Source of the DNA: Altererythrobacter rubellus
GTDB taxonomy: Bacteria; Pseudomonadota; Alphaproteobacteria; Sphingomonadales; Sphingomonadaceae
Direction of reading: 5' to 3'
DNA: 64,000 nucleotides
Assembly: GCF_030284385.1 (NCBI RefSeq)
Contig: NZ_CP127221.1
Location: 1,364,001-1,428,000 of the forward strand
In this document: positions 36,792 to 46,269 of the stretch, one piece after another
How the letters are laid out: the number at the start of each line of letters is the position of its first letter
Position numbering within the stretch: the stretch's first letter is position 1
Notes under the pieces: generated by a model
Databases searched by the model: none
Seen by the model: only the letters and a program-made list of their open reading frames with translations
Told to the model about the DNA's origin: nothing
Made by a program: the position numbers and the translations under genes

Positions 36792-37031
36792 ATGAGCCAG
36801 ACGTTTGAATTTTACGATGCGCGCGCCAAAGAAGCCGCCGCCGATGCCGAAAAAGCTCAACTGGAAAATGTCCGTGACCGTCATCTGCGAGCAGAGAAGA
36901 CTTGGCGCGGGTTGGCCGAACAGGCGCGCCGGGTGGCGACTGATCGCGCAAAAGCTGAGCGAGAACGCGCTGATCGCCGTGCAGCCGAAGCTGCATTGGC
37001 AGAGGAAGCCAAAGAAGCTGTCACCAGCTGA
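36792..37031 (+). CDS. Small charged helical protein, DUF6481-like
   Basis: A 79-residue protein made almost entirely of Ala, Glu, Lys and Arg, predicted to be a single long helix or coiled coil (for example AKEAAADAEKAQLENVRDRHL). It resembles DUF6481, small proteins found next to cold-shock genes in alphaproteobacteria. The function is unknown; a role in RNA or ribosome binding is only a guess from charge and neighbour. CCCGGAGAA precedes the ATG. It is separated from cspA by the hairpin at 36739-36767. Confidence 0.75.
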   Translation: MSQTFEFYDARAKEAAADAEKAQLENVRDRHLRAEKTWRGLAEQARRVATDRAKAERERADRRAAEAALAEEAKEAVTS

Positions 37032-37089
37032 TAAGCTCTCGCTGTAACTATCAGCGGACAGACACAATTTTTCCCGCTAGAGCAGGTGC

Positions 37090-37902
37090 GTGACTGTCAA
37101 AGAAATTGCATTCGCCAAAATCAATCTCGCGCTGCATGTACGTGTAAAGCGCGATGACGGCTATCATGAACTGGAAACGCTTTTCGCCTTCGTAGATAAT
37201 GGTGATGTTCTGACTGCGCAGCCAGCCGAGGCGGATCGGTTCGAGGTATACGGTGAGTTCGCCGATGTGCTGGATAACCCGTTTGGCAACCTTGTCGCTC
37301 GCGCACTTTCTGCCTTGCCGCGCCCGCAGGGTTTGCATGTCACGCTCGAAAAGAATCTGCCGGTCGCCGCCGGGCTGGGCGGTGGGTCAGCCGATGCAGG
37401 CGCTCTGTTCCGAATTGTCGAGCAAGTCCACGGTCTCCCAAAAGGATGGGAGGACGCGGCGGTGCGACTTGGCGCCGACGTACCAGCTTGCGTGCGAAGC
37501 GAGATGGCAATTGGGCGCGGCACCGGGACTGAACTTGAGCCGGTAAAGAACGACATGGCAGGCATGGCTGTGTTGCTGGTCAATCCACGTGTTCCCGTGC
37601 CTACCGGGCCAGTTTTTGCAGCGTGGGATGGTGAAGATCGCGGGCCATTGCCCAAAGGAACTGCGCGCAATATCGCACTGGAAGGTCGCAATGATCTGCG
37701 CGCACCCGCAATCAGTCTGTGCCCGCAAATAGAAGATGTTCTTGAGCGCTTGAGTCAAACTGATCCATGGATGTTCGAAATGTCAGGGTCCGGCGCCACC
37801 TGTTTTGCGCTCTATGACAGCACGGAGCACCGCGATCGCGCATCGCGTGTCTTGGCCGAGCTGGAGCCGCAATGGTGGCAAATGTCAGGTTTACTAAGGT
37901 AA
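37090..37902 (+). CDS. ispE: 4-diphosphocytidyl-2-C-methyl-D-erythritol kinase
   Basis: IspE phosphorylates CDP-methylerythritol in the MEP route to isoprenoids. The 270-residue GHMP kinase has the N-terminal FAKINLALHV with the catalytic Lys, the ATP-binding glycine-rich loop PVAAGLGGGSADAGALFR (about residues 91-108) and the late motif EMSGSGATCFALY. The start is a GTG (37090), directly before TVKEIAFAKINLAL, and no better start exists. It is followed after nine bases by an N-formylglutamate amidohydrolase gene. The pathway would feed carotenoids and ubiquinone. Confidence 0.95.
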   Translation: MTVKEIAFAKINLALHVRVKRDDGYHELETLFAFVDNGDVLTAQPAEADRFEVYGEFADVLDNPFGNLVARALSALPRPQGLHVTLEKNLPVAAGLGGGSADAGALFRIVEQVHGLPKGWEDAAVRLGADVPACVRSEMAIGRGTGTELEPVKNDMAGMAVLLVNPRVPVPTGPVFAAWDGEDRGPLPKGTARNIALEGRNDLRAPAISLCPQIEDVLERLSQTDPWMFEMSGSGATCFALYDSTEHRDRASRVLAELEPQWWQMSGLLR

Positions 37903-37911
37903 AATGCAGCA

Positions 37912-38637
37912 ATGATGATTGATGACCTACCCTATCGCCAGGTGGGCGAACCCAAACCTGGCGGGATCGTATGTGTGGTGGACCATGCAACCAATTTCGT
38001 GCCGGAAGACATCGAGCTTGGCATTTCAGCTGATTTGCTCGAACAGCACATCGCGCTCGATATTGGCGTCGAAGGTATTGCAGGTCGCATGGCGCGCCGC
38101 CACGACATTCCCGCGCATCTGGCAACGGTCAGCAGGCTGGTATGCGACATGCACCGCGAGGAAAATCACAAGAACGTGGTCCCCACGGAAAGTGATGGGC
38201 ACCTGATACCGGGCAATATTGGCGCCGATCTTGAAGCAAGGTTGGAGCGTTTGCACCGGCCATATCACAAGGCGCTGGGAGAATGGCTTGATGCGGCCCA
38301 GCCCGAATTGATCATATCGCTCCATTCCTTCACACCTTCGCTGGCAACCAGTGACGAAGAGCGCCCTTGGGAAGTGGCGCTTCTGTACAATAATGATGAT
38401 CGCGCCGCTCGCCATGCAATTCGGCTGTTCAGTGATCATAGGCTCAATGTGGGTGATAATCAGCCCTACTCGGGTAAGGAATTGAACGCGACGATGAACC
38501 GCCATGCCGAAGCTCACGGCCGCGCCTATATCGCGCTGGAGATCAGGCAGGACCTGATTGTTACACGTGCAGAGCAATCGCGCTGGGCAGCGATGATCAC
38601 AGATGTTGCAAACAGGGTTGCGCTGGCGATGGAGTGA
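37912..38637 (+). CDS. N-formylglutamate amidohydrolase family protein
   Basis: The 241-residue protein matches the FGase (HutG-type) family: CVVDHATNFVPEDIELGI near residue 22, the metal-binding DMHREENHKNVVP region near residue 80, PYHKALGEWLD and LHSFTPS, and the C-terminal YIALEIRQDLI. These enzymes hydrolyse N-formyl-L-glutamate to formate and glutamate, the last step of one histidine-degradation route, though many members have uncertain substrates. No hut genes are nearby. Two start codons in tandem (37912 and 37915) are equivalent. It sits between ispE and ilvD. Confidence 0.85.
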   Translation: MMIDDLPYRQVGEPKPGGIVCVVDHATNFVPEDIELGISADLLEQHIALDIGVEGIAGRMARRHDIPAHLATVSRLVCDMHREENHKNVVPTESDGHLIPGNIGADLEARLERLHRPYHKALGEWLDAAQPELIISLHSFTPSLATSDEERPWEVALLYNNDDRAARHAIRLFSDHRLNVGDNQPYSGKELNATMNRHAEAHGRAYIALEIRQDLIVTRAEQSRWAAMITDVANRVALAME

Positions 38638-38679
38638 AGGCACTGCCTGTTTCGCAAACTTAGTGAAACAGGAAAGAAA

Positions 38680-40404
38680 ATGTCTGACTCGCGCTTCGAT
38701 AAGTCGAAATTGCCAAGCCGCCACGTTTCGGTCGGCCCGGAACGGGCACCCCACCGGTCCTATTACTATGCGATGGGGCTGACTGAAGAAGAGATTGCGC
38801 GGCCCTTCGTGGCGGTGGCCTCTGCCGGAAACGATTCTGCGCCCTGCAACACCACGCTTGATGCGCAAGCAGACATTTGCCGCACTGGCGTAGAGCAAGG
38901 CGGAGGTATGCCCCGCCGTTTCAACACCATCACTGTGACAGATGGCATCGCGATGGGTCACCAAGGCATGAAAAGCTCGTTGGTGAGCCGCGAGGTCATC
39001 GCGGATTCGGTCGAACTATCCGTCCGTGGGCATTGCTATGATGCGCTGGTCGGTTTTGCGGGATGCGACAAAAGCCTTCCGGGTATGATGATGGCAATGC
39101 TCCGGCTCAACGTGCCTTCTATCTTTGTTTATGGTGGTTCGATCCTGCCCGGCGTTTTTCATGGCAAGGATGTGACGGTCAAAGACGTGTTCGAAGCTGT
39201 GGGACAGCACGCGGCGGGAAATTGCCCGTTGCAAGAGCTGATCGCGCTCGAGAAAGTCGCGTGTCCGGGACACGGAGCCTGCGGCGGGCAGTTTACCGCA
39301 AACACCATGGCGTGCGTCGGCGAAGCGATTGGTTTGTCCTTGCCGAACAGTAATATGGCTCCTGCACCTTACAAGTCGCGCGAGGAAGTGGCGGTTGCTG
39401 CCGGTAAGCAGGTCATGGAACTGCTCGCGCGCAATTTACGCCCGCGCGATATCTGCACGCGGCCCGCGTTTGAAAATGCGGCGCGCGTTGTCGCTGCGAC
39501 TGGCGGATCTACCAATGCCGCGCTGCATTTGCCCGCCATGGCGAGCGAAGCGGGGATCGATTTCGACCTGTTCGACGTGGCGGAGATTTTCAAGTCTACG
39601 CCTTACATCGCTGACTTACAGCCGGGCGGGCAATATGTCGCCAAGGATATGCATGCAGCAGGCGGGGTCTACATGGTGATGAAGACGCTGCTGGACGGCG
39701 GTTTCCTGGATCCAGAACCGATTACGGTCACAGGCAAGTCTATCGGAGAAAACCTGGAGGAGATCACCTGGAACCCCGATCAAAAGGTAATCTACGAAGT
39801 TTCCAATCCGATCACACCCACTGGCGGCGTCGTGGGCCTGAGGGGCAGCATGGCCCCCGATGGTGCGATTGTGAAAGTGGCGGGAATGGAGCGACTGCAG
39901 TTCTCAGGCCCGGCGCAATGCTTTGATTGCGAGGAAGACGCGTTTGCCGCGGTTGAAAATCGCGAAATCCGCGATGGCAGTGTGATCGTGATCCGCTACG
40001 AGGGCCCCAAAGGTGGCCCCGGTATGCGGGAAATGCTTTCCACAACGGCCGCACTTTACGGGCAAGGTATGGGTGAAAGCGTTGCGCTGATCACGGACGG
40101 GCGCTTTTCCGGCGCGACGCGCGGCTTCTGTATCGGTCATGTTGGCCCTGAAGCGGCGGATGGCGGTCCGATCGCGTTGGTTGAAGATGGCGACATCATC
40201 AGCATCGACGCGGAATCTGGCACAATCGATCTGGAGGTCGATGAGGCTGTTCTGGCCGAGCGTCGCAAGGCCTGGCAACCGCGCACCAATGATTACCAGT
40301 CCGGCGCGCTGTGGCGTTATGCGCAGAATGTCGGCCCGGCGGTAAAAGGTGCGCTTACGCATCCCGGTGCGAAATCCGAACGCCACGTTTTCGGAGATAT
40401 CTGA
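38680..40404 (+). CDS. ilvD: Dihydroxy-acid dehydratase
   Basis: IlvD dehydrates 2,3-dihydroxy acids to 2-oxo acids in isoleucine and valine synthesis. The 574-residue protein has [10 protein letters not shown] near residue 50, [15 protein letters not shown] near residue 127 and [17 protein letters not shown] near residue 195, giving the Fe-S cluster cysteines, and the C-terminal [23 protein letters not shown]. It is the IlvD rather than Edd branch by length and overall resemblance. GGAAAGAAA precedes the ATG. nnrD begins 13 bp after the stop. Confidence 0.95.
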   Translation: MSDSRFDKSKLPSRHVSVGPERAPHRSYYYAMGLTEEEIARPFVAVASAGNDSAPCNTTLDAQADICRTGVEQGGGMPRRFNTITVTDGIAMGHQGMKSSLVSREVIADSVELSVRGHCYDALVGFAGCDKSLPGMMMAMLRLNVPSIFVYGGSILPGVFHGKDVTVKDVFEAVGQHAAGNCPLQELIALEKVACPGHGACGGQFTANTMACVGEAIGLSLPNSNMAPAPYKSREEVAVAAGKQVMELLARNLRPRDICTRPAFENAARVVAATGGSTNAALHLPAMASEAGIDFDLFDVAEIFKSTPYIADLQPGGQYVAKDMHAAGGVYMVMKTLLDGGFLDPEPITVTGKSIGENLEEITWNPDQKVIYEVSNPITPTGGVVGLRGSMAPDGAIVKVAGMERLQFSGPAQCFDCEEDAFAAVENREIRDGSVIVIRYEGPKGGPGMREMLSTTAALYGQGMGESVALITDGRFSGATRGFCIGHVGPEAADGGPIALVEDGDIISIDAESGTIDLEVDEAVLAERRKAWQPRTNDYQSGALWRYAQNVGPAVKGALTHPGAKSERHVFGDI

Positions 40405-40417
40405 TAAGCTGCTGCGC

Positions 40418-41809
40418 ATGAAAAACGCGCAAGTCCTGACCGTTGCTCAAATGCAGGCCGCAGAGCAGGCCCTGATCGATGCTGGCACCAGCGTAGACGA
40501 AATTATGCAGATTGCGGGCAGGGGCGCAGCCGAGTGGGTCTGGCGTGTTGCAGCGGGCCGGCCGGTCACTGTGCTGTGCGGCCCGGGCAATAATGGCGGC
40601 GATGGCTATGTTATCGCAGAGACTCTGCGCCAGCGCGGCGATGAAGTGCAAATTGTAGCACCCATTACGCCTAAGACTGATGCTGCAAAAAATGCGCGCC
40701 GGGCATACAAAGGCGTTTTGCTCAGCTCGGGCAAGGATGTCACGGGACAGGTGCTGGTTGATTGCCTGTTCGGATCGGGTTTGGCGCGACCGCTGAGCGG
40801 TGAACACATATTGATGCTGCGCGATTTGGCGAAGCGACACACTGTTCGCATTGCAGTTGATCTGCCCTCAGGTGTTGAGAGCGATAGCGGTGCATTGCTC
40901 AACGAGCGTTTGCCGGATTACCGCCTTACGATAGCGCTAGGTGCGTGGAAGTTCGCGCATTGGCGGCTGCCTGCTCGCGAAATGATGGGTGACCTTCGGC
41001 TGATACCGATTGGAGTTGCCGCGATCGAAGGGGCGGCGCAATTGGCCGGAAAACCGGATATCCCTGTGCCAGCGAGCGATGCGCACAAATATACGCGCGG
41101 GCTATGCGCCGTGGTTGGTGGCGCAATGCCGGGTGCGACCTTGCTAGCCAGCCAGGCCGCGATGCGCGCGGGCACTGGCTATGTGAAGCTGTTGACGCAC
41201 CATTTGCCCACCAACCCGCCAGCGGGGCTCGTGATCGATCAGGCTTCACTTGAAGATACGCTTGGTGATCACCGCATTGCATCGGTTCTGGTGGGCCCTG
41301 GGCTTGGTCGTGATCGCGAGGCTGATGACCGGCTGGCCATGGCGATTGATTGCGGTAAGCCCATTGTGATCGATGCGGATGCCCTGGTGCTCTTGAAACC
41401 GGGAATGTTGCGAGCGGACATGCCATGTCTCGCGACGCCGCATGATGGCGAGTTTGAGGCATTGTGCCGCGCGTTCGCTATCGTTGCGCCGGATCGGCAA
41501 GCTTGCGCGTTTGCTCTCGCGAAGACCAGCGGGATGGTCATCCTTGCAAAGGGGCCGGATACGCTGATCGCCGCGCCTGATGGGCGTTTGGCAATCGCGC
41601 CGCCTGCTCCTAGTTGGCTGTCCGTTGCGGGTACCGGAGACGTGCTGGCAGGAATTGCCGCTAGCCGGATGGCATCTGGTCGCGAGCCGTTCGATGCCGC
41701 GTGCGAAGCGGTATGGCTGCATGGTGAGGCCGCACGTCAATGCGGGCCAGCTTTTAGCGCAGATGACCTTGCGCTGGCGGTTTCCGGCGCTATCGCCGCA
41801 GCTCTATGA
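40418..41809 (+). CDS. nnrD: Bifunctional NAD(P)H-hydrate epimerase/dehydratase
   Basis: The 463-residue protein fuses a YjeF_N epimerase domain (residues 1-210, with CGPGNNGGDGYVIAETLR and VDLPSGVESDSGAL) to an ADP/ATP-dependent NAD(P)HX dehydratase domain (residues 220-460, with HKYTRGLCAVVGGAMPGAT, LVGPGLGRDREAD and the GTGDVLAGI catalytic motif). It repairs hydrated NADH and NADPH. I start at ATG 40418; a longer in-frame start at 40349 overlaps ilvD and adds unrelated residues. It overlaps the next gene by four bases (ATGA). Confidence 0.94.
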   Translation: MKNAQVLTVAQMQAAEQALIDAGTSVDEIMQIAGRGAAEWVWRVAAGRPVTVLCGPGNNGGDGYVIAETLRQRGDEVQIVAPITPKTDAAKNARRAYKGVLLSSGKDVTGQVLVDCLFGSGLARPLSGEHILMLRDLAKRHTVRIAVDLPSGVESDSGALLNERLPDYRLTIALGAWKFAHWRLPAREMMGDLRLIPIGVAAIEGAAQLAGKPDIPVPASDAHKYTRGLCAVVGGAMPGATLLASQAAMRAGTGYVKLLTHHLPTNPPAGLVIDQASLEDTLGDHRIASVLVGPGLGRDREADDRLAMAIDCGKPIVIDADALVLLKPGMLRADMPCLATPHDGEFEALCRAFAIVAPDRQACAFALAKTSGMVILAKGPDTLIAAPDGRLAIAPPAPSWLSVAGTGDVLAGIAASRMASGREPFDAACEAVWLHGEAARQCGPAFSADDLALAVSGAIAAAL

Positions 41810-42999
41810 GCGAAAACTTCCAAATCATTCGCATTGCGGCGCGCGGTGACGGTGTGACCGCAGACGGACAGCATGCGGCTGGCGGTGTACCGGGCGATGT
41901 TTTGCGCCCTGATGGGGCGCTTGAACATGGACCGCATCATATTGCCCCTGTGTGTCAGCATTTCGAGCAGTGCGGCGGATGCCAGCTTCAACACGCAGAC
42001 GAGGATGTTCTACGGCAATTCGTTACCGAGCGGGTGACGTTTCAAGCGGAAAAGCACGGATTCTCGATAGGTGAATTGCTGCCCACACACCTTTCGCCGC
42101 CTAAAACACGGCGTCGCGCGACCTTGCATGCTCTGCGAACAGCAAGAGGCGCTGCGCTCGGCTTTCGCGAAGGCAGTTCGCACAAGATCGTTGATCTGAA
42201 GGAATGCCATATCCTGCGGCCCGAACTGGCCGAATTACTGCCAAAGCTTCGGCAGTTTGTCGCGCAGCATGGGGGCAAGCGACCGGTAGATATCGATCTG
42301 ACGGTGGCACACCAGGGCGTGGATTGCCGCATCAAGCATCTGGAGCTGGAAGGCTTGGAGGCAACAGAGGCTGCGTTGGAATTCGCGCAGTCGAACGGTT
42401 TGGCGCGATTGACGCTGGATCAGGGTTACGGCGCGGAGACACAATGGGAACCGCAGCCGGTTACAATTACGCTCTCGGGCCGACCCGTCGGGATGCCGCC
42501 GGGCGGTTTTCTACAGGCAACGCAAGACGGTGAAGACGCTTTGGTCGCTGACTCGAAAGCATGGATTGGCGATGCGGTAAGCGTCGCGGACCTGTTTTCC
42601 GGGCTCGGCACCTTTGCTTTTGCGCTGGCAAACCCTGCAAAGGTGCTCGCCGTTGAGGCCGCGCGCGACGCACATCTCGCGTGCAAGGCCACAAGCGCAG
42701 GATTACCAATGGCCGCGATGCATCGCGATCTGTTTCGTAATCCATTGCAGCCTGACGAACTGAACCGTTTTGAAGCCGTTCTGCTTGATCCCCCGCGAGC
42801 TGGTGCGAAAGAACAGGTCGCGCAGATTGCGGCCAGCAGCGTCAACCGCGTGGTATACATCAGTTGCAATCCCGTCAGCTGGGCGCGTGATTGTACCAAG
42901 CTGATTGAAGCAGGTTTTAGTCTGAAAAAATTGCGCCCTGTGGGTCAGTTTCGCTGGTCAACGCATGTTGAACTGGCGAGCTATTGGACACGTGGGTGA
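41806..42999 (+). CDS. RumA/RlmD-type RNA m5U methyltransferase with Fe-S site
   Basis: The 397-residue protein has CEQCGGCQLQH-type cysteines near residues 50-60 (CQHFEQCGGCQLQHAD), which with an upstream or downstream Cys bind a 4Fe-4S cluster. The methyltransferase domain has VADLFSGLGTFAFALA (about residue 262), DPPRAGAKEQVAQ and the catalytic YISCNPVSWARD (about residue 350). It belongs to the RlmC/RlmD/TrmA family that forms 5-methyluridine in rRNA or tRNA; the target base is not resolvable here. Translationally coupled to nnrD. A convergent ACP gene follows ten bases after its stop. Confidence 0.9.
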   Translation: MSENFQIIRIAARGDGVTADGQHAAGGVPGDVLRPDGALEHGPHHIAPVCQHFEQCGGCQLQHADEDVLRQFVTERVTFQAEKHGFSIGELLPTHLSPPKTRRRATLHALRTARGAALGFREGSSHKIVDLKECHILRPELAELLPKLRQFVAQHGGKRPVDIDLTVAHQGVDCRIKHLELEGLEATEAALEFAQSNGLARLTLDQGYGAETQWEPQPVTITLSGRPVGMPPGGFLQATQDGEDALVADSKAWIGDAVSVADLFSGLGTFAFALANPAKVLAVEAARDAHLACKATSAGLPMAAMHRDLFRNPLQPDELNRFEAVLLDPPRAGAKEQVAQIAASSVNRVVYISCNPVSWARDCTKLIEAGFSLKKLRPVGQFRWSTHVELASYWTRG

Positions 43000-43009
43000 T
43001 CTTGCCGGA

Positions 43010-43327
43010 TCAGCCCTCGATCAGCTTCATTTCGACAAATGCCAGCAACCCGCCGAAGGTTTCGAGCATCTCTGCATCAACATCATCATCTTCGATCAGC
43101 ATGTCGAAGCGGTCTTCGATTTCGGTAAAAAGGCCGGCAACTGCCATGGAATCCAGTTCAGGCAAGTGACCGAACAGGCCCGTTTCATTGTCGAATTCAT
43201 CGACCTCGTCCGGCTCAAGGCCAAGCACATCGACCAGAATGGCTTTTAGATCGCGATCAATCGCCGAACGGTTTGGCGGAAGGCCACGCTTGTTGGCATG
43301 TCCGTCAGTCTTGCTTTCACCCGTCAC
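43010..43327 (-). CDS. Acyl carrier protein (exosortase-A-associated type)
   Basis: A 105-residue carrier protein. The phosphopantetheine site is the Ser of PELDSMAVAGLFTEIE (about residue 59), and the acidic helical sequence around it is typical of ACPs. The first 25 residues are an unusual charged, Gly/Lys/Arg-rich extension. The start is GTG 43327, as no ATG is in frame. It is divergent from an AMP-forming ligase and a PLP decarboxylase of the kind that accompany exosortase-A EPS loci, where a dedicated ACP also occurs. The cargo is unknown; I infer that the ligase loads it. Confidence 0.85.
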   Translation of the reverse strand: MTGESKTDGHANKRGLPPNRSAIDRDLKAILVDVLGLEPDEVDEFDNETGLFGHLPELDSMAVAGLFTEIEDRFDMLIEDDDVDAEMLETFGGLLAFVEMKLIEG

Positions 43328-43454
43328 TGGTGAAGTTCCCCTACAACGAAAAGGCCGCTCGCCTTAGCTGTGCGTTGTTGAAGGTGCAAGTGACTGGTGG
43401 ATGGGGTGATTATCCGATTGACGCTGTCGCCATGTGCGGGTTTGGTGTGCAGCG

Positions 43455-44981
43455 ATGACTGCTGAACCCGATCCCACCCCTTTTCCGTTGGACCATTTGG
43501 CTGAGCGCGGCGCAGATGCCGATGTTGCGCTGATCCTGAAGCAGGAAAAACTGAGCTTTGCTGATCTGCGCGACAGGGTGCGGCGATTGGCCGCATGGCT
43601 TGCGCATCAGGCTCCGGAAAAGGGTGCTCGCATTGCAACTTGGGCAACCAAGGGCGAGCTGACTTGTCTGATGCCGCTGGCTGCCGCGCGCGCAGGGTTG
43701 GTCCATGTGCCGATCAACCCGCTTCTGAAACATGCGCAGGCCGCGCACATCCTGAGCGATAGCGGCGCAACGATACTGATCGGGACGCAGGCGCGTTTGA
43801 AGTCGCTCGAAGCGGGCGATGTGCCGCAACACTGTCGTCTGATCGAGGAGAATGACGCGCTTGATTCCGCTGCCGAGCTCAGTGAGCATATGCCGCCTTC
43901 CAATGCGGATCCGGATGACTTGACCGCCATTCTATACACGAGCGGTTCGACCGGCAGGCCCAAAGGCGTGATGTTGAGCCATGCCAATCTGTGGCTCGGC
44001 GCGGCCAGCGTCGCACATTACCTTGGTATGGCGTCTGATGACGTCACACTCGCTGTGCTCCCGCTGTCTTTCGATTACGGGCAAAACCAGCTCTTGAGCA
44101 CTTGGTATGCGGGGGGAGCAGTTGCACCGCTTGATTACCTGTTCCCGAAAGATGTCATGAAGGCCTGCGCGAAGCATCAGGTGACAACGCTGGCGGCGGT
44201 TCCTCCCTTGTGGGTGCAATTGACCGAGCTTGATTGGAGTGAACAGGCCGTCGCGCCTATGCTCCGCTTGACCAATAGCGGAGGTGCGTTGACGACAGAT
44301 ATTGTCCGTGATTTGCGCGGAATATTCCCTGAAGCGCGGCTGTTTCCGATGTACGGGCTAACCGAAGCGTTCCGCTCAACGTTTCTTGATCCTGATCTCG
44401 TGGATTCGCACCCGACCTCGATGGGGACCGCGATCCCCTTTGCAGAAATTCTCGTCATTAATGATGCTGGCGAGCTTGCTGCGCCTCGCGAGGAAGGCGA
44501 ACTCGTCCACTGCGGGCCACTCGTCGCGCAAGGATATTGGCAGGATGTCGAACGCACCGCCGAGCGCTTCAAGCCCTCACCAAAGATGTCGAACTATGGC
44601 GGCATCGCGGTTTGGTCTGGAGACCGGGTTAAACGCGATGCGCAGGGCTTGCTCTATTTTGTCGGCCGGTGGGACGCGATGATAAAGAGCCAAGGCAACC
44701 GCATCAGCCCACAGGAAGTGGAAGAAGCTGCGTTTGCCACAGGTCTGGTCGCAGAAGCGGTCGCTTTGGGAATTGCGGATGAACGGCTAGGGCAGGCGGT
44801 GCATTTGGTCGTTCGTGCTGAGCCGGGGGCGGTCGATGCCGACAAACAATTGCCCAAACTGCTCGCAAAGGAGATGCCCAATTTCATGCAGCCGCAAGTC
44901 ATCCATTGGCGCACAGCGATGCCGCTGAATCCCAATGGCAAGATCGACCGCTCCGCCTTGCAGCGGGAGCTTTCGGTATGA
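43455..44981 (+). CDS. AMP-forming acyl/aminoacyl ligase, exosortase-A-associated type
   Basis: The 508-residue ANL enzyme has the A3 motif TSGSTGRPKGVMLSHANL (about residues 165-182), the A5 region MYGLTEAFRSTFLDP, the A7/A8 region WSGDRVKRDAQGLLYFVGR and a catalytic Lys near LNPNGKIDRSALQ at the C-terminus. This is the family that sits beside a PLP decarboxylase and an ACP in exosortase-A clusters. It would adenylate a carboxylic acid or amino acid and load the carrier. I prefer ATG 43455 over an upstream GTG (43434). It is coupled by ATGA to the decarboxylase. No exosortase gene is visible in the window. Confidence 0.85.
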   Translation: MTAEPDPTPFPLDHLAERGADADVALILKQEKLSFADLRDRVRRLAAWLAHQAPEKGARIATWATKGELTCLMPLAAARAGLVHVPINPLLKHAQAAHILSDSGATILIGTQARLKSLEAGDVPQHCRLIEENDALDSAAELSEHMPPSNADPDDLTAILYTSGSTGRPKGVMLSHANLWLGAASVAHYLGMASDDVTLAVLPLSFDYGQNQLLSTWYAGGAVAPLDYLFPKDVMKACAKHQVTTLAAVPPLWVQLTELDWSEQAVAPMLRLTNSGGALTTDIVRDLRGIFPEARLFPMYGLTEAFRSTFLDPDLVDSHPTSMGTAIPFAEILVINDAGELAAPREEGELVHCGPLVAQGYWQDVERTAERFKPSPKMSNYGGIAVWSGDRVKRDAQGLLYFVGRWDAMIKSQGNRISPQEVEEAAFATGLVAEAVALGIADERLGQAVHLVVRAEPGAVDADKQLPKLLAKEMPNFMQPQVIHWRTAMPLNPNGKIDRSALQRELSV

Positions 44982-46210
44982 AACCCAAACCAACGGGACC
45001 GATTCCTTCGGGCTACTCTGCGATTGATGGAGAGTTGGCGATTGGGGGGAGGGCAGCGAGCGAGCTGGTAGATCTTGCCGGGCGCACACCCTGTTTTGTC
45101 TACTCCAGGGAATATCTCGATCAGCGCGTTTCTATGCTGCGCTCGGCAATGCCCGAACGTTTGGGCATCAATTATGCGGTGAAGGCCAACCCGTTTGCGC
45201 TAGTTATCGAACATATGGCGGGGCTAGTCGACGGATTCGATATCGCGTCTGCTGGCGAGCTTGAGATGGTCAAGGCTGCCGGTATCGATCCCGCGCGGGT
45301 GAGTTTCGCCGGGCCCGGCAAGCGCGATGAGGAACTGGAAGCGTCCATTTCTGCCGGCGTAACGCTCAATTGCGAAAGCGAAGGTGAAGCGCGGCGTGCG
45401 ATGGCGATCGGCGAGCGACTTGGAAAGGCACCGTGCATCGCAATCCGGGTCAATCCCGATTTCGAGCTAAAAGGCTCGGGCATGAAAATGGGGGGAGGCG
45501 CCAAGCCATTCGGCGTCGATGCCGAACGTGTGCCGGCTCTGGCGCGAGAAGTGATTTCCGCTGGTGCTGAATGGCGCGGGCTTCACATCTTTACAGGAAG
45601 TCAGGCTCTAAGCGCGGAGGCGATCATTGAAGCGCAAGGCAATGTGCTGGAATGCGCGAACCGGCTCTCGGATGAGATCGGCGCGCCACTGCCGAAGCTC
45701 AATATGGGCGGCGGCTTTGGCATTCCGTACTTCTCTGGCGATGCGCCGCTCGATATTTCTGTGATTGGCGGGGCTTTGGGCGAACGCTTCGATGCACTGC
45801 CAGACAGCCTATCCGAAACCGATCTTTGCATCGAGTTGGGGCGCTATCTCGTTGGCGAAGCGGGCGTCTATCTAACCCGCATCATTGATCGCAAGGGTAG
45901 CCACGGAGTGATTTATCTGATCACTGACGGGGGCCTGCATCACCAATTGGCCGCGTCCGGAAATTTCGGGACTGTGGTTCGGCGAAACTATCCTGTTGCG
46001 ATAGCCACGCGTTTTGGTGCTTCACCGGAAGAAGAGGCCAGTGTGGTGGGATGCCTTTGCACGCCGCTCGATCGATTGGCCGACAATGCGTATTTGCCAC
46101 GGGCGCAGGTCGGTGATCTGGTCGCTGTGTTCTGCGCCGGTGCGTACGGTGCTAGCGCGTCTCCAGCCAATTTTCTCGGGCACGGTCCAGCGGCGGAAAT
46201 ACTAGTCTAA
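44978..46210 (+). CDS. PLP-dependent decarboxylase, exosortase-A-associated type
   Basis: The 410-residue protein has the fold-type III (alanine racemase/DapDC) layout. The PLP lysine is in NYAVKANPFALVIEH (about Lys67), the catalytic and phosphate-binding segments are DGFDIASAGELEMVKAAG and LNMGGGFGIPYF, and the C-terminal barrel includes CTPLDRLAD, where the Cys is the usual acid/base residue of diaminopimelate and ornithine decarboxylases. The subfamily is known from exosortase-A loci, with an unknown substrate, most likely an amino acid. It overlaps the ligase stop by ATGA. A longer in-frame start at 44906 runs back over the ligase and is rejected. Confidence 0.85.
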   Translation: MKPKPTGPIPSGYSAIDGELAIGGRAASELVDLAGRTPCFVYSREYLDQRVSMLRSAMPERLGINYAVKANPFALVIEHMAGLVDGFDIASAGELEMVKAAGIDPARVSFAGPGKRDEELEASISAGVTLNCESEGEARRAMAIGERLGKAPCIAIRVNPDFELKGSGMKMGGGAKPFGVDAERVPALAREVISAGAEWRGLHIFTGSQALSAEAIIEAQGNVLECANRLSDEIGAPLPKLNMGGGFGIPYFSGDAPLDISVIGGALGERFDALPDSLSETDLCIELGRYLVGEAGVYLTRIIDRKGSHGVIYLITDGGLHHQLAASGNFGTVVRRNYPVAIATRFGASPEEEASVVGCLCTPLDRLADNAYLPRAQVGDLVAVFCAGAYGASASPANFLGHGPAAEILV

Positions 46211-46269
46211 ACCTAACCTATTATTCATAAAATTGGCTTAGCCCTGCTGGTATTAGGGAGCTTTGCACC

